Made by a program: the position numbers and the translations under genes. The notes beneath the pieces were generated by a model. That model worked only from the letters and a program-made list of their open reading frames with translations, was not told where the DNA came from and did not search any database. 27,979 nt of DNA from Actinobacteria bacterium UBA5976 (lineage in GTDB: Bacteria; Actinomycetota; Actinomycetes; S36-B12; UBA5976): positions 861 through 28,839 of the forward strand of contig DJBM01000032.1 of NCBI GenBank assembly GCA_002430405.1, in the 5' to 3' direction. The stretch's first letter is position 1; the number at the start of each line of letters is the position of its first letter. Shown piece by piece: positions 8,361 to 16,056 of the stretch.

Positions 8361-8369
8361 TTCCTCCGT
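8361..8369 (-). promoter_or_regulatory. Strong ribosome binding site of accD
   Basis: On the minus strand GGAGG with flanking bases precedes the GTG at 8357 by about 6 bp. It fixes the start and contrasts with divergent birA, which has no ribosome site. Confidence 0.75.
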
Positions 8370-8383
8370 ACTAGTCCTTCGCC

Positions 8384-8390
8384 TACCCTA
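8384..8390. promoter_or_regulatory. Overlapping divergent -10 elements for birA (+) and accD (-)
   Basis: The 7-bp string TACCCTA reads as TACCCT (8384-8389) on the plus strand, exactly 6 bp before the birA GTG, and as TAGGGT (8390-8385) on the minus strand, about 27 bp before the accD GTG, leaving room for a short leader with the GGAGG site. Both fit the actinobacterial TANNNT -10 pattern. The predicted layout is leaderless to the right and leadered to the left. Confidence 0.5.
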
Positions 8391-8395
8391 GCGAT

Positions 8396-9217
8396 GTGGC
8401 TAAAAAAGATTTGAGACAACCGCATCCAGCGCTTGATCCTGCTCTTATATTAAGCGAGTTAGCTAAGGGAACCTCAAACTGGCGCGATGTAACAGTACTT
8501 TCTCAAGTCACGTCCACAAATGACGTAGCTCTTGCTCGATTGCAGGAATTCCCAGATGCGCAAGTCTTTGTGGTCACCGCTGATGAACAATTGGCTGGCC
8601 GAGGAAGATTGCAAAGAGAATGGACTAGTCCATTCGGTGCTGGCATTGCCTTAAGCATCGCAATTCCAACCATGCTCCTTAGTTGTCCTATCGCCGCCAT
8701 CCCACTGGTAGTCGGTGTGGCTGTTAACACTTGCTTACTTCGGGAAAACGTAGCTGCAAAATTGAAATGGCCAAATGACCTAATGATTGTGAAGGAATCT
8801 GGTGAATTCGCAAAAGTTGGTGGGATTCTCGTGCAACTTCAGGTTGACCACGTTGTTATCGGAATCGGAATAAACGTTAACTTAGATTTGGCTGAGCTTC
8901 CGACAGAATTTGCAACCTCACTTGCACTTGCTGGAAAAAAGATTCAAAGAGAAAAACTGATTGCACAAATTGTATGTGAACTTGAAATAGCAACCAAGAA
9001 TAATTTGGAAAATTGGCATGACCAATATATCTCCATGAGTTGCACACTAGGCAATCAAGTAAAGGTGACGAACTTAAAACAAGAATTACTCACTGGACTA
9101 GCAAAATCAATCACGACCTCGGGCGCCCTGATACTAGAAACAGAAAATGGCCCAATTGAGATAATTACTGGAGATGTTACAAGTTTACGATCCAAAGAAT
9201 CTGCGATTATTGATTAG
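8396..9217 (+). CDS. birA: Biotin--[acetyl-CoA-carboxylase] ligase, monofunctional
   Basis: Activates biotin as biotinyl-AMP and attaches it to the lysine of biotin carboxyl carrier domains, here presumably Lys554 of the alpha chain encoded at 4106-5872. 273 aa. Motifs: STNDVALARL (residues 40-49), GRGRLQREW with the biotinyl-AMP loop at 68-71, KWPNDLM at 124-130, KVGGILVQL with the likely catalytic Lys140, and IGIGINVNLD. There is no N-terminal helix-turn-helix, so it is not a repressor of the E. coli type. The GTG start at 8396 is 6 bp after a -10-like TACCCT, suggesting a leaderless mRNA. The gene is divergent from its substrate operon, as in M. tuberculosis. Its stop codon interlocks with the convergent gtrA-like gene (4-bp overlap). 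Confidence 0.94.
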   Translation: MAKKDLRQPHPALDPALILSELAKGTSNWRDVTVLSQVTSTNDVALARLQEFPDAQVFVVTADEQLAGRGRLQREWTSPFGAGIALSIAIPTMLLSCPIAAIPLVVGVAVNTCLLRENVAAKLKWPNDLMIVKESGEFAKVGGILVQLQVDHVVIGIGINVNLDLAELPTEFATSLALAGKKIQREKLIAQIVCELEIATKNNLENWHDQYISMSCTLGNQVKVTNLKQELLTGLAKSITTSGALILETENGPIEIITGDVTSLRSKESAIID

Positions 9218-9672
9218 TTTTGTTCGACAGTCGCTTCTTGCGCTGGAAATACCCAGTTGTGATAACCCCAGAAACGGAACATAGTTCCTAAAATTAGACC
9301 TACGAAGTTTGCGCTGATGTTATCGGCCAAAGCACTTTCATAACCCAACACATAATGACTTATCCAAAGGCACGACAAAGCAATTACCATGCCAATCACA
9401 TTGAAGACAAAAAACATGGTGTACTGGCGTCGAATCGTTGATCGGCTACGCTCCTTGAACGTCCAATGACGATTGCCTACAAATGCGAAGGTTGTTGCCA
9501 CAAGAACACTCAGGACTTTAGCAGTTAGCGGCCGGTCGAAAAGCACACCTTCACCACCTGCGAAACGTAAAAAATTGAAAATAACTAGGTCAATCAGGAA
9601 GGCAATAAAGCCAATCACACCAAATTTTCCGAGCTCGTTTCGCAAGTTTGCTATCAGATTTTTTAATTTCAC
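9214..9672 (-). CDS. GtrA-like four-helix membrane protein
   Basis: Small integral membrane protein of the GtrA family (152 aa from the chosen start). Family members are associated with translocation or modification of polyprenyl-linked sugars and cell-surface polysaccharides; the substrate here is unknown. Four hydrophobic segments are visible: VIGFIAFLIDLVIFNFL, LSVLVATTFAFVGN, FFVFNVIGMVIALSCLWI and ISANFVGLILGTMFRF. Family-type motifs NRHWTF and FWGYHNWVF follow helices 2 and 4. An ATG at 9678 is in frame, but a TAATCT hexamer abuts it directly. The GTG at 9672 lies 6 bp after that hexamer and fits the leaderless pattern of this region, so I choose it. M. tuberculosis also has a GtrA-like gene near birA (Rv3277, from memory). 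Confidence 0.85.
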   Translation of the reverse strand: MKLKNLIANLRNELGKFGVIGFIAFLIDLVIFNFLRFAGGEGVLFDRPLTAKVLSVLVATTFAFVGNRHWTFKERSRSTIRRQYTMFFVFNVIGMVIALSCLWISHYVLGYESALADNISANFVGLILGTMFRFWGYHNWVFPAQEATVEQN

Positions 9673-9678
9673 CTCCAT

Positions 9679-9684
9679 AGATTA
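9679..9684 (-). promoter_or_regulatory. Putative -10 element for the GtrA-like gene
   Basis: TAATCT on the minus strand is followed by six bases and then GTG at 9672. The same hexamer precedes the prenyl synthase start at 19450. This suggests a leaderless GTG start rather than the ATG at 9678. Confidence 0.5.
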
Positions 9685-9764
9685 GCCAATGTTCAGGGCG
9701 ATTACGAGTATGGGTGTCTTGATATGCCCAGAGTGCGGTAAATTTGGGTTTCGAAGCAATTTCA

Positions 9765-9770
9765 TAACCT
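9765..9770 (+). promoter_or_regulatory. Possible -10 element of the mtrA operon
   Basis: TAACCT lies about 25 bp before the mtrA ATG, which leaves room for a short leader carrying the AAGGAG ribosome site at about 9782-9787. A weak TTTGGG-like box sits about 16 bp further upstream. This rests on pattern and spacing only. Confidence 0.3.
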
Positions 9771-9795
9771 GCTTTATCCGCTAAGGAGCTTTGCT

Positions 9796-10473
9796 ATGAG
9801 CCAGCGCATATTGGTCATTGAAGATGATCAATCGATCGCTGAAATAGTTGGAATCTTACTTAGAGGCGAAGGATTTGAAGTTTCATATTGTGCCGATGGA
9901 CTTCAAGCAATGAACGCATTCACCACGGTGCTTCCAGATCTGGTTCTCCTTGATCTCATGCTTCCCGGACAAGATGGCATAGACGTATGCCGCGCAATTC
10001 GCAAAACTAGTGGGGTACCGATTGTGATGCTGACTGCGCGCAGTGACACCCAAGATATTGTCACGGGCTTGGAGTCTGGCGCTGATGACTACATTGTAAA
10101 ACCAATTAAGAATGAGGAGCTGCTCGCGCGAATTTGCGCCAGACTTCGCACAATTGAAATTCCAAAAGAAAATGAAATTTCAGTAGGAGATTTAGTTATC
10201 GACATTGCTGGACACAGCGTCAAACGTGGTAATACTTCTATTTCGTTAACGGTTCTTGAGTTTAAATTACTTCTGACTTTAGCTAAGCGACCATGGCAGG
10301 TATTCTCTCGCGAAACGCTATTAGAAGAAGTTTGGGAATATCAGCACTCAGCAGACACTAGATTGGTGAATGTTCACGTACAACGCCTCCGCGCAAAAAT
10401 TGAGTTAGACCCAGAGAATCCACAGGTTGTAGTAACAGTACGCGGTGTTGGTTACAAAGCAGGGCTTACTTAA
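9796..10473 (+). CDS. mtrA: MtrA-type OmpR-family response regulator
   Basis: DNA-binding response regulator, 225 aa, of the essential actinobacterial MtrAB system that controls cell-envelope and cell-division genes. The receiver domain (1-120) has the acidic pair Asp10-Asp11, phosphoacceptor Asp53 in LVLLDLMLPG, Thr80 and Lys102 (VKPI). The C-terminal winged helix (about 130-225) ends RLRAKIELDPENPQ...VRGVGYKAG. The ATG start has an AAGGAG site 8 bp upstream, a clear leadered start in contrast to several neighbours. mtrB follows after 3 bp and lpqB after that, the conserved order in actinobacteria. Assignment as MtrA rather than another OmpR regulator rests on this mtrB-lpqB linkage. Confidence 0.93.
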   Translation: MSQRILVIEDDQSIAEIVGILLRGEGFEVSYCADGLQAMNAFTTVLPDLVLLDLMLPGQDGIDVCRAIRKTSGVPIVMLTARSDTQDIVTGLESGADDYIVKPIKNEELLARICARLRTIEIPKENEISVGDLVIDIAGHSVKRGNTSISLTVLEFKLLLTLAKRPWQVFSRETLLEEVWEYQHSADTRLVNVHVQRLRAKIELDPENPQVVVTVRGVGYKAGLT

Positions 10474-10476
10474 CTC

Positions 10477-12030
10477 GTGAGCGCATTGGCTCAATTTGGA
10501 TTTTCGCTGGCTACAACTTGGCGAAAAAATCTACAACTTCGCCTTGTTACCATCACAATTCTTATATCCACAACAGTTTTAAGCATCGTAGGAATACTTT
10601 TAGTAAATCAGGTCACGACTGGGTTATTGGAAACTAAACAGCAAAGTTCCATAGCCGAAGCCACAGCAGCAAGACTTGAAGTTCAACGTTTGCTCGATGC
10701 AGCAGATGCGGGATTGGTAGCTCCCAACAGCACCCGAATTGTAGATTCAGTGATTACCGCACTGGCGATTCGATCTGGCTCACCAGGACTCTATGATGCC
10801 TTATTTCTAAGTGACCCAGACTTAGTTGGGGCCCCAGAGCGTGGTACTGAATTAATCTCCCAAGCATCAATACCCGAGGCACTGCGTAGTGCAATCACCG
10901 AACGTGACAGGCAGGCGTGGGCATACGGAACTTTAGTTTACGAAGGTGGCGTAACTAAACCAGGGTTAATTGTCGGGTCTCCAGTGACAATCCCACGAGT
11001 AGGTGCCTATGAACTGTATTTACTCTTTCCTCTTGATAAAGAGCAAAAGACCATCGATTTGATTCGACGGGCTGTTTCCATAACTGGAATTATTCTGTTG
11101 ATAGGTTTAGCGATTCTTGCTTGGTTCGTAACTTCGCGTGTGACCGAACCAGTTCGCGAAGCCGCCCAAATTGCAGATCAAATTGCATCTGGCGATTTAG
11201 ACCAGCGAATGCAAGTGCGAGGCGAGGATGATATTGCTCGTCTTGCTGGCTCAGTCAATGAGATGGCAGCTAGTTTGCAGCGACAAATTGTTCGCCTTGA
11301 GACTCTTTCGCAATTGCAACAACAATTTGTCTCCGATGTATCTCACGAATTGCGCACACCATTAACTACGGTACGAATGGCAAGTGAAATGATTTACGAT
11401 GCCCGTGGTAATTTCGATCCAGACATGGCTCGCTCGGCAGAACTCCTGCGAAACCAAGTAGACCGATTCGATATTTTGCTAAGTGACTTGCTTGAGATGA
11501 GTAAAATTGATGCTGGCGCATCACCACTTATTTTTGGTGCGGTGGATTTAGCTAAATTGACAGAAACGCTTTTACAAGAGGCGAACCACATCGCGCGAGA
11601 GCACAGCACATCATTTAATTATTCAGGAACATCAAATGCCTTAGTGTTTGCCGACCATCGAAGGGTTTCGCGAATTATTCGAAACTTATTAGTAAATGCA
11701 GTTGAGCATTGTGAAGGTTCCACTATCGATGTTCAGGTCGCAACCAATGAATCCTGTGTATCAATTTCTGTTCGAGATCATGGTCAGGGAATTGCAGAAG
11801 CAGACATCCCTCGAGTTTTTGGTCGGTTTTGGCGAGCAGATCCAGCGCGGCCTCGCACCCTCGGCGGCACTGGTCTTGGCCTTTCTATTTCGGCGGAAGA
11901 CGCAGAACTTCATGGTGGCAAGATTGACGTTTGGGGTTTGCCCGGCAAAGGCGCACAATTCGTCTTATCGTTGCCAAAAACCCAAGAGGGTAAAATCACC
12001 CAAGTTGCAATTTTGGCAGGTGCGCCATGA
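10477..12030 (+). CDS. mtrB: MtrB-type sensor histidine kinase
   Basis: Membrane sensor kinase partner of MtrA, 517 aa. Layout: TM1 at about residues 23-44, an extracytoplasmic sensor region of about 150 residues, TM2 at about 200-219, a HAMP linker (VTEPVREAAQIADQIASGDL), dimerisation box FVSDVSHELRTPLTTVR with phosphoacceptor His290, N box IIRNLLVNAVEH (Asn407), G1 VRDHGQGIAE, F box FGRFWRADPARPR and G2 GGTGLGLSISAEDAELHGG. The last motifs are typical of MtrB. The GTG start at 10477 sits 3 bp after the mtrA stop, with no clear ribosome site, so coupling is likely. The stop overlaps the lpqB start (ATGA). Confidence 0.94.
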   Translation: MSALAQFGFSLATTWRKNLQLRLVTITILISTTVLSIVGILLVNQVTTGLLETKQQSSIAEATAARLEVQRLLDAADAGLVAPNSTRIVDSVITALAIRSGSPGLYDALFLSDPDLVGAPERGTELISQASIPEALRSAITERDRQAWAYGTLVYEGGVTKPGLIVGSPVTIPRVGAYELYLLFPLDKEQKTIDLIRRAVSITGIILLIGLAILAWFVTSRVTEPVREAAQIADQIASGDLDQRMQVRGEDDIARLAGSVNEMAASLQRQIVRLETLSQLQQQFVSDVSHELRTPLTTVRMASEMIYDARGNFDPDMARSAELLRNQVDRFDILLSDLLEMSKIDAGASPLIFGAVDLAKLTETLLQEANHIAREHSTSFNYSGTSNALVFADHRRVSRIIRNLLVNAVEHCEGSTIDVQVATNESCVSISVRDHGQGIAEADIPRVFGRFWRADPARPRTLGGTGLGLSISAEDAELHGGKIDVWGLPGKGAQFVLSLPKTQEGKITQVAILAGAP

Positions 12031-13724
12031 ACCTAAAAGTGAAGATGAGCATCCTCTTCTTGTCTTTGACACTCTCTGGTTGTGGTGGCATTCCAAAATC
12101 CAGCGAAGTATTTTTTGGTGAAGTTATATCCGATGACATAACTTCGCAATCTGTGCGAGTTATTGCTCGGCCACCAAGCGTTGGGATGTCGCCCGAAGCA
12201 ATTGTTCAGGGCTTCTTGGATGCCTGCGCTGATCCAGCGCAGGACTATGGCATTGCCCGACAATATCTAATGACAGATTCTGCAAGTTCTTGGAACCCAG
12301 AAGCAGGTATAGAAATTTATGATGCCAGCACCATGGAAATTTCAGGAGAGGCTCCAAATCTGGTAGCAATTGCAACAAAGCAGGGAAATATTTCAGATGC
12401 CGGAAAATACACGAGTTCTGACCCTGGCGACCAAACTTCCAGCGATTTCGAATTAGTGCAGGACGATTTGGGGGAATGGCGAATTTCCAAACTAAAAAAT
12501 GGCATTTTGCTTACCAGCGGCGACGTCGATAGATCTTTTAGAAGTTTTCCAATCTACTTTTTTGACACTTCATTAACATCTTTAGTTTCGGATTCAATTT
12601 TGGTTCCAGTAAGTAGATCTGGAGCAGCAACTTCATTGGTGCGATCATTACTTGCTGGCCCATCTCCTTATTTATCACCTGTGGCCGTTACAGCATTTCC
12701 TGTTGGTACCACGCTTACGTATGGGTCAGTTCCTATTGTTGATGGCGTGGCACAAGTTGATTTATCCAAAGAGATTTTGGGAGCAGATGAAGCGACCAGG
12801 CGCGCGCTATCAGCTCAGTTAGTTTGGACACTCAGCGTGTTACCAAACGTTTCTGGCGTGGAAATCTCCGTCTCAGCGCAGCCCTTCGTTTTAGCAAATG
12901 TGGGAGACATCCAAAATGTGTCCGATTGGTCGATATTCTCCCCGCTACCGGATGCGCAAACGCGTACCCTAAATGTAATTCGTCGAGAAAACTTGGTTGT
13001 CGTTGGTGATGACTCAGAAGTGGTTCGGGCTGTTGCGCCGACTTCTTTGCTGTATGGCTCAGCAAGTCCAAGTGGTTCAAAAATTGCTGCAGTCACTTCC
13101 GATCTGAAGTCATTGCTGATAGCACAATTTGATTCACCTACATTCACGTTGTTAGCCCAAGGCGACGAGATTTCCCGGCCTTCTTGGGATAATTCGGGTC
13201 GAATATTTTTTGCAGAATTCGGGCAAGGCGTCACAGAAATATCCGAAGACGGAACTCTCAGAATTGTCAGGGCAGATGAGTCTTCGTCAGGAACGACCAC
13301 CCAAATAAAGCAAATAGAAGTCGCTGCTGACGGGGTAAGGGTGGCTGTTGTGTTCTCGAATGGAGTTGTTGATGAGCTTGCAATTGGAGCGATTTCTCGA
13401 ACAGATACTACAACCAGAATTATCGGACTTCATAGAATTGAGCGGTCAATTACACAAGTTCGAGATATTGTCTGGAGCACACCTACCTCGATCGCTGCAC
13501 TTGCCTCAGATCCTCTCGGTGGTGAACTACTTTTTGATATTTCGCTTAATGACGGAAAAGTAAGCACTCGGAGTTCGCCAGTTGGTTCCATAACGCTTGC
13601 AGTCGATGGCTCGGGCAAGATTTTTGTCGCTGTAGTAGATGGTGCAAAGCAAGTGATTTACCAACAGAACGGATCCTCTTGGATTGAAATCACGCAGGGA
13701 ACTGGAGCATTTTTTACCCGCTAG
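12027..13724 (+). CDS. lpqB: LpqB lipoprotein, MtrAB accessory
   Basis: Exported lipoprotein, 565 aa, encoded beside mtrAB throughout actinobacteria; in mycobacteria LpqB binds the MtrB sensor domain and tunes signalling. The N-terminus has a short signal peptide with lipobox LSGC, so Cys19 is the predicted lipidated residue. A GerMN-like domain follows in the middle (about 190-290; RSLLAGPSPYLSPVAVTAFP, VAQVDLSKEIL). The C-terminal half has the repeating beta-strand character of a propeller (SPSGSKIAAVTSD, RPSWDNSGRIFFAEF). The start overlaps the mtrB stop by 4 bp (ATGA), indicating coupling. The length agrees with the family. Confidence 0.93.
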   Translation: MNLKVKMSILFLSLTLSGCGGIPKSSEVFFGEVISDDITSQSVRVIARPPSVGMSPEAIVQGFLDACADPAQDYGIARQYLMTDSASSWNPEAGIEIYDASTMEISGEAPNLVAIATKQGNISDAGKYTSSDPGDQTSSDFELVQDDLGEWRISKLKNGILLTSGDVDRSFRSFPIYFFDTSLTSLVSDSILVPVSRSGAATSLVRSLLAGPSPYLSPVAVTAFPVGTTLTYGSVPIVDGVAQVDLSKEILGADEATRRALSAQLVWTLSVLPNVSGVEISVSAQPFVLANVGDIQNVSDWSIFSPLPDAQTRTLNVIRRENLVVVGDDSEVVRAVAPTSLLYGSASPSGSKIAAVTSDLKSLLIAQFDSPTFTLLAQGDEISRPSWDNSGRIFFAEFGQGVTEISEDGTLRIVRADESSSGTTTQIKQIEVAADGVRVAVVFSNGVVDELAIGAISRTDTTTRIIGLHRIERSITQVRDIVWSTPTSIAALASDPLGGELLFDISLNDGKVSTRSSPVGSITLAVDGSGKIFVAVVDGAKQVIYQQNGSSWIEITQGTGAFFTR

Positions 13725-13798
13725 GTTCACAGCTGCAAGCAGTCCACACAGCCTAGAAATAAATTGCAATCAAATTAAAAAATTACCAAGATTTTTAG

Positions 13799-14419
13799 GT
13801 GTCAATCTTTGGCGAACTTTTGTTTACACCGCAATGTATTTCTTGTGCGCGGTTAGGCAAAGCATTGTGTCTTGCATGCCTTGGGTCACTAAAACCATTT
13901 TCCACTCAGCGGTTTTTGGGAATATCCCGTACTTATTGCGCTGGAGAGTATTCAGGTTGGTTGCGGGAAACTCTAATAACTTACAAAAACGGCAACGTGA
14001 GCGTCGCACCCGCGCTGGCACAAATCCTGCTACAAACTTTGGAAACCTGGCTGGTCAATGTTCCATTGCAAATTATTCCGATACCGAGTTCAAGAGCGAA
14101 GAATCACTTGCGAGGGTATGACTCGATATCAAAGTTGTGCGCCGAAATGTTGCAGCAGAAAAGAGACCTACAGGTTACCCAGGGTGCACTCTATTTGGGA
14201 CGTGAAGTTCGGGATCAAGTTGGCTTAGATGCTCGCCAACGGCAGGCAAACCTTTCTGGCGCATTTACTGCGAGGCACAGATTAAGTGGCACCGTAGTGC
14301 TAGTAGACGACGTAACTACGACTGGCGCCACACTTACTAACGCTGCCAAAGCCCTTCGAATTGCAGGAGCGCAATCCATTTTTGCCATCGCTTTGTGTGG
14401 TTCACCAGATAACAGGTAA
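13799..14419 (+). CDS. ComF-family phosphoribosyltransferase-like protein
   Basis: ComF-like protein, 206 aa. Two CxxC pairs near the N-terminus (CISC and CLAC, about residues 13-30) suggest a zinc ribbon. The core motif is AGEYSGWLRETLITYK, then IPIPSSRAKNHLRGYD and a PRPP-binding loop VVLVDDVTTTGATL near the C-terminus, all standard for the family. ComF acts in DNA uptake in Bacillus and Haemophilus; in actinobacteria the role is unproven and no competence genes are nearby. The GTG start at 13799 is 74 bp after lpqB. A ComF-like gene follows lpqB in many actinobacteria, usually then hpf and secA, which are not present here. Confidence 0.9.
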   Translation: MSIFGELLFTPQCISCARLGKALCLACLGSLKPFSTQRFLGISRTYCAGEYSGWLRETLITYKNGNVSVAPALAQILLQTLETWLVNVPLQIIPIPSSRAKNHLRGYDSISKLCAEMLQQKRDLQVTQGALYLGREVRDQVGLDARQRQANLSGAFTARHRLSGTVVLVDDVTTTGATLTNAAKALRIAGAQSIFAIALCGSPDNR

Positions 14420-14455
14420 TCTTCAACTATGGCGCCCACCCGGGTCCGTGATTGC

Positions 14456-14490
14456 ATAGCAAAGTGAGTGCTTCGAAGTTGTTTTGCTAT
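14456..14490 (+). other. Stem-loop after comF-like gene
   Basis: A perfect 8-bp stem, lengthened by G-U and A-U pairs on the loop side (14464-14467 with 14479-14482). It lies 37 bp after the ComF stop. It may be a terminator without a T-tract or part of a structured RNA. Confidence 0.4.
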
Positions 14491-14542
14491 AAGCCGATGC
14501 CAGCCGCAGGCTAAGCGGTCCACGTAAGACGACTTTTGGTCG

Positions 14543-14713
14543 TTGAGCACGGTGCGGTTTAGAAGTAAGACCTGCCTGTACTTTGATCCAGATGGTCAAA
14601 ATCTACAGCGAGGGTTAGTAGTAGCGATTGACGCTGCAAAAGCTCCAGCAGGCGAATGTGGGGTCGAAAATCAGGTCGGACGGGTGGGTGTCACTTCTTT
14701 GCAAAACCGATAA
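14543..14713 (+). CDS. Possible small protein of 56 residues, unknown
   Basis: I do not recognise this ORF. From TTG at 14543 (or GTG at 14552) to TAA at 14713 it encodes a protein-like sequence including LYFDPDGQNLQRGLVVAIDA and ECGVENQVGRVGV. Codon choice (GAT, CCA, GGT, GCA, GAA) looks like that of neighbouring genes, and no other frame is as plausible. There is no good ribosome site, and the predicted start falls at the end of a small hairpin. The same frame upstream carries stops at 14465 and 14525, so it could equally be the tail of a decayed gene. Confidence 0.3.
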   Translation: MSTVRFRSKTCLYFDPDGQNLQRGLVVAIDAAKAPAGECGVENQVGRVGVTSLQNR

Positions 14714-14788
14714 CTCGTGACCGATGCAATCACATTTAGTGTGCCCGCTATGTTTAAAGTAACTTCCAAATAGAGCAAGGTGTGAGTT

Positions 14789-15988
14789 TTGAGCGAAAAA
14801 CAAATACTTGAAAAACAAGATTTTATTTTCAAGGCAATGCCGCTATTTTTCGTTGCAATGACGCTTCGACCGTTAACCACTTCCGTCGGACCAGTGTTAC
14901 CGGAAATCCGGGAAGATTTTGGTTTGAGCGCAACTGCCGGCTCGCTACTTAGCACTTTGCCAATTTTGATGTTTGGTCTTGGCGCGCTGTTAGTTCCACG
15001 ATTACTTCACAGAGTGAGTCCGAATAAAGCCGTCACCCTGAGTTTGCTGGCTTTAGCAATTGGTGGGAATTTGCGTTTACTACCTTTTGTTGTGGTGCTA
15101 TATCTGGGAACCATCATTATCGGTTTAGGAGTAGCCGTTGGAAACATAGTTCCATCGTTAATTACCCGCCGCGACTTTCCAACTCGGATAGGTGGAGTCA
15201 TGGGAATGGTTGCGGGTGCCATTTCTTTCTCCGCAGCTGTTGCTGCGTTAATAACATATCCCTTGGCTACACAGCTTGGTTCTTGGCGCGAAGCACTAGC
15301 CGTGTGGGCAATTCTGCCTTTGCTTGTTTTTATCATTTGGCAGCTATATCGAAACCCAAATACTAAAGATGAACCATTATCGACACCGCACAATATGAAA
15401 GCGTTACTTCGTAACCCACTTGCTTGGAGCCTGACTTTTTATTTTGGATTTCAATCTATAAATTTTCATTCCATGAATACCTGGCTGCCGACTATTCTGC
15501 GCGAAGCAGGAACTGATCCAGTAACCGCTGGTAACCAACTCGCATTACTAGTTTTGATCGGTCTACCAACTGGTTTGTTCGTACCTCCAATGGCGGCAAG
15601 ATTCACTTCGCAAGTTGGATTATGTGTTGGATTCGTTGCCATTTTTGCAGTTGGACTTGTAGGGATTTATAGCTTTGCAATTTATGGATTGTGGCCAGCT
15701 GCAACTTGGCTTTGGGTATTTCTCTTAGGAGTCGGCTTAGGATCCTCATTTCCATTGGCCTTAACTTTGGTTTTACTGCGTTCCGGAAGTCCGGAAACAT
15801 CCCGAGATTTGGGATCCTTCATGCAAGGTGGCGGCTACATAATTTCTGCAACCGGTCCATTAACGATGGGATATCTTCGCGACGTCACAAATTCTTGGTC
15901 AGCTGCATTAATTGCACTTGGGGTTGCGCTATTAATACAGTTAATTTCTGGCGTGATAGTTTCTCGGCCAGTGAGCATTCACGAATAG
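14789..15988 (+). CDS. MFS transporter, CynX/NimT-like
   Basis: Twelve-helix major facilitator, 399 aa. The opening stretch MTLRPLTTSVGPVLPEI followed by FGLSATAGSLLSTLPILMFG is characteristic of the CynX/NimT family (cyanate and 2-nitroimidazole transporter relatives). The loop-2/3 region is LVPRLLHRVSPNKAV. Hydrophobic segments run throughout, with a cytoplasmic break at about 190-210 (YRNPNTKDEPLSTPH). The substrate cannot be told from sequence, and no cyanase or other catabolic gene is adjacent. The TTG start at 14789 is chosen because an AAGGTG site lies just upstream and no in-frame ATG precedes it; ATG codons inside would remove part of helix 1. It is the first gene after the unexplained spacer. 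Confidence 0.88.
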   Translation: MSEKQILEKQDFIFKAMPLFFVAMTLRPLTTSVGPVLPEIREDFGLSATAGSLLSTLPILMFGLGALLVPRLLHRVSPNKAVTLSLLALAIGGNLRLLPFVVVLYLGTIIIGLGVAVGNIVPSLITRRDFPTRIGGVMGMVAGAISFSAAVAALITYPLATQLGSWREALAVWAILPLLVFIIWQLYRNPNTKDEPLSTPHNMKALLRNPLAWSLTFYFGFQSINFHSMNTWLPTILREAGTDPVTAGNQLALLVLIGLPTGLFVPPMAARFTSQVGLCVGFVAIFAVGLVGIYSFAIYGLWPAATWLWVFLLGVGLGSSFPLALTLVLLRSGSPETSRDLGSFMQGGGYIISATGPLTMGYLRDVTNSWSAALIALGVALLIQLISGVIVSRPVSIHE

Positions 15989-16044
15989 TTCTCTGCTTCA
16001 CTTTTGGCACGATTTTCTATAACTAAGTTTTGTAATTAAAGAGG

Positions 16045-16050
16045 TACTAT
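16045..16050 (+). promoter_or_regulatory. Putative -10 element for the SOUL-family gene
   Basis: TACTAT is followed by exactly six bases (CCCAAT) and then ATG at 16057. It fits the leaderless arrangement seen elsewhere in the window. A GAGG string 12 bp before the ATG is too distant to be a good ribosome site. Confidence 0.5.
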
Positions 16051-16056
16051 CCCAAT

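Larger units (their letters stand above)
14420..14788 (+). other. Unexplained 369-bp spacer with hairpins
   Basis: No long ORF and no recognised RNA family fills this gap, the largest in a compact window. It holds an 8-bp inverted repeat (ATAGCAAA at 14456-14463, TTTGCTAT at 14483-14490, 19-nt loop, extendable with G-U pairs), a second small hairpin (ACGAC ttttg GTCGT, 14529-14543) and a possible 56-codon ORF at 14543-14713. I looked for tmRNA, RNase P RNA and SRP RNA signatures and found none. It could be a leader of the transporter gene, a small RNA or a decayed gene. Confidence 0.5.

Noticed and set aside
14215..14550. Minus-strand 111-codon ORF over the comF end and spacer
   Set aside because: Most of it is antisense to the ComF phosphoribosyltransferase domain, with no recognisable motif.
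14420..14788. tmRNA, RNase P RNA, SRP RNA or a cobalamin riboswitch in the spacer
   Set aside because: I looked for the conserved core strings by eye on both strands and saw none. A covariance-model search would settle it.
13725..14788. Expected hpf and secA after the ComF-like gene
   Set aside because: No translation in this stretch resembles either. They are probably elsewhere in the genome, so absence here is not evidence of loss.
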